Part shown: positions 6,324 through 6,404 of the stretch, piece after piece
Numbering within the stretch: position 1 is the stretch's first letter
Layout: each line of letters opens with the position of its first letter
Source: CBEUVQ01 sp965546615
GTDB lineage: Bacteria > Bacillota > Desulfotomaculia > Desulfotomaculales > Desulfohalotomaculaceae
Reading direction: 5' to 3'
NCBI GenBank assembly: GCA_965546615.1
Contig: CBEUVQ010000068.1
Location: 1-6,404 of the forward strand
Length of the DNA stretch: 6,404 bases
Program-made: the position numbers and the translations under genes
The notes under the pieces: model-generated
What the model was told of the DNA's origin: nothing
What the model saw: the letters and a program-made list of their open reading frames with translations, nothing else
The model's database searches: none

Positions 6324-6399
6324 TGGAGCCGACGATGGGACTCGAACCCGCAACCTGCTGATTACAAGTCAGCTGCTCTACCAATTGAGCTACGTCGGC
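6324..6399 (-). tRNA. tRNA-Thr (anticodon UGU)
   Basis: The - strand reads as a complete 76-nt cloverleaf with an encoded CCA end. The acceptor stem is GCCGACG/CGTCGGC with T73. The D-stem is GCTC/GAGC with the loop AATTGGTA. The anticodon stem is GCTGA/TCAGC with the loop CTTGTAA, giving anticodon TGT, which reads threonine ACA (and probably other ACN) codons. The variable loop is AGGTT and the T-loop TTCGAGT. The T-stem GCGGG/CCCAT contains a G49-U65 wobble and a C50-A64 mismatch; the other stems pair fully. Its promoter would lie beyond the right edge of the window. It runs convergent to the atp operon and has its own terminator. Anticodon identity is certain; the mismatch probably still permits a functional tRNA. 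Confidence 0.96.
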
Positions 6400-6404
6400 A
6401 AAAA

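Noticed and set aside
5956..6384. 142-codon open frame on the - strand spanning atpC, the terminators and the tRNA
   Set aside because: It runs antisense through a certain atpC, both terminators and most of the tRNA gene, and its translation has no recognisable domain. It is a by-product of the strand complementary to real features.

Overview
The window holds the distal part of a bacterial F1Fo ATP synthase operon on the + strand: atpB (3' part only), atpE, atpF, atpH, atpA, atpG, atpD and atpC, followed by a terminator. A convergent tRNA-Thr(UGU) gene lies on the - strand at the right edge. The order a-c-b-delta-alpha-gamma-beta-epsilon is the classical bacterial atp order. Strong AGGAGG-type ribosome binding sites, the protein sequences (for example RQPEARG in subunit c and an ATP-binding type epsilon) and the moderate GC content suggest a Gram-positive anaerobe of the Clostridia, perhaps near Peptococcaceae/Desulfotomaculum. 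That placement rests on sequence feel and was not tested by a search.

Layout: bases 1-411 encode the C-terminal 136 residues of subunit a; the gene starts upstream of the window. Bases 445-678 are subunit c. The 679-794 gap is the only large spacer in the operon (116 nt, against 1-47 nt elsewhere and a 7-nt overlap at atpF/atpH). It holds a long terminator-like hairpin. Bases 795-1873 are the peripheral stalk (b and delta), 1895-5776 the alpha, gamma and beta subunits, and 5778-6182 epsilon. Bases 6183-6323 carry an intrinsic terminator for the operon, a small extra palindrome and a terminator that reads from the tRNA side. The tRNA occupies 6324-6399.

The genes work as one machine. Subunits a and c (with b) form the membrane ion channel and rotor, and b and delta form the stator. 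Gamma and epsilon form the central shaft, and alpha3beta3 is the catalytic head. All catalytic and ion-translocating key residues checked are present and no gene looks broken.

No new multi-gene system is visible; this is a conserved housekeeping locus. The points most worth a second look are an Asp in helix 1 of subunit c that gives a two-carboxylate ion-binding arrangement, the atpE/atpF intercistronic hairpin that may set the high c-subunit dosage, the intact ATP-sensing motif in epsilon, a small palindrome between the convergent terminators, and a C-A mismatch in the tRNA T-stem.
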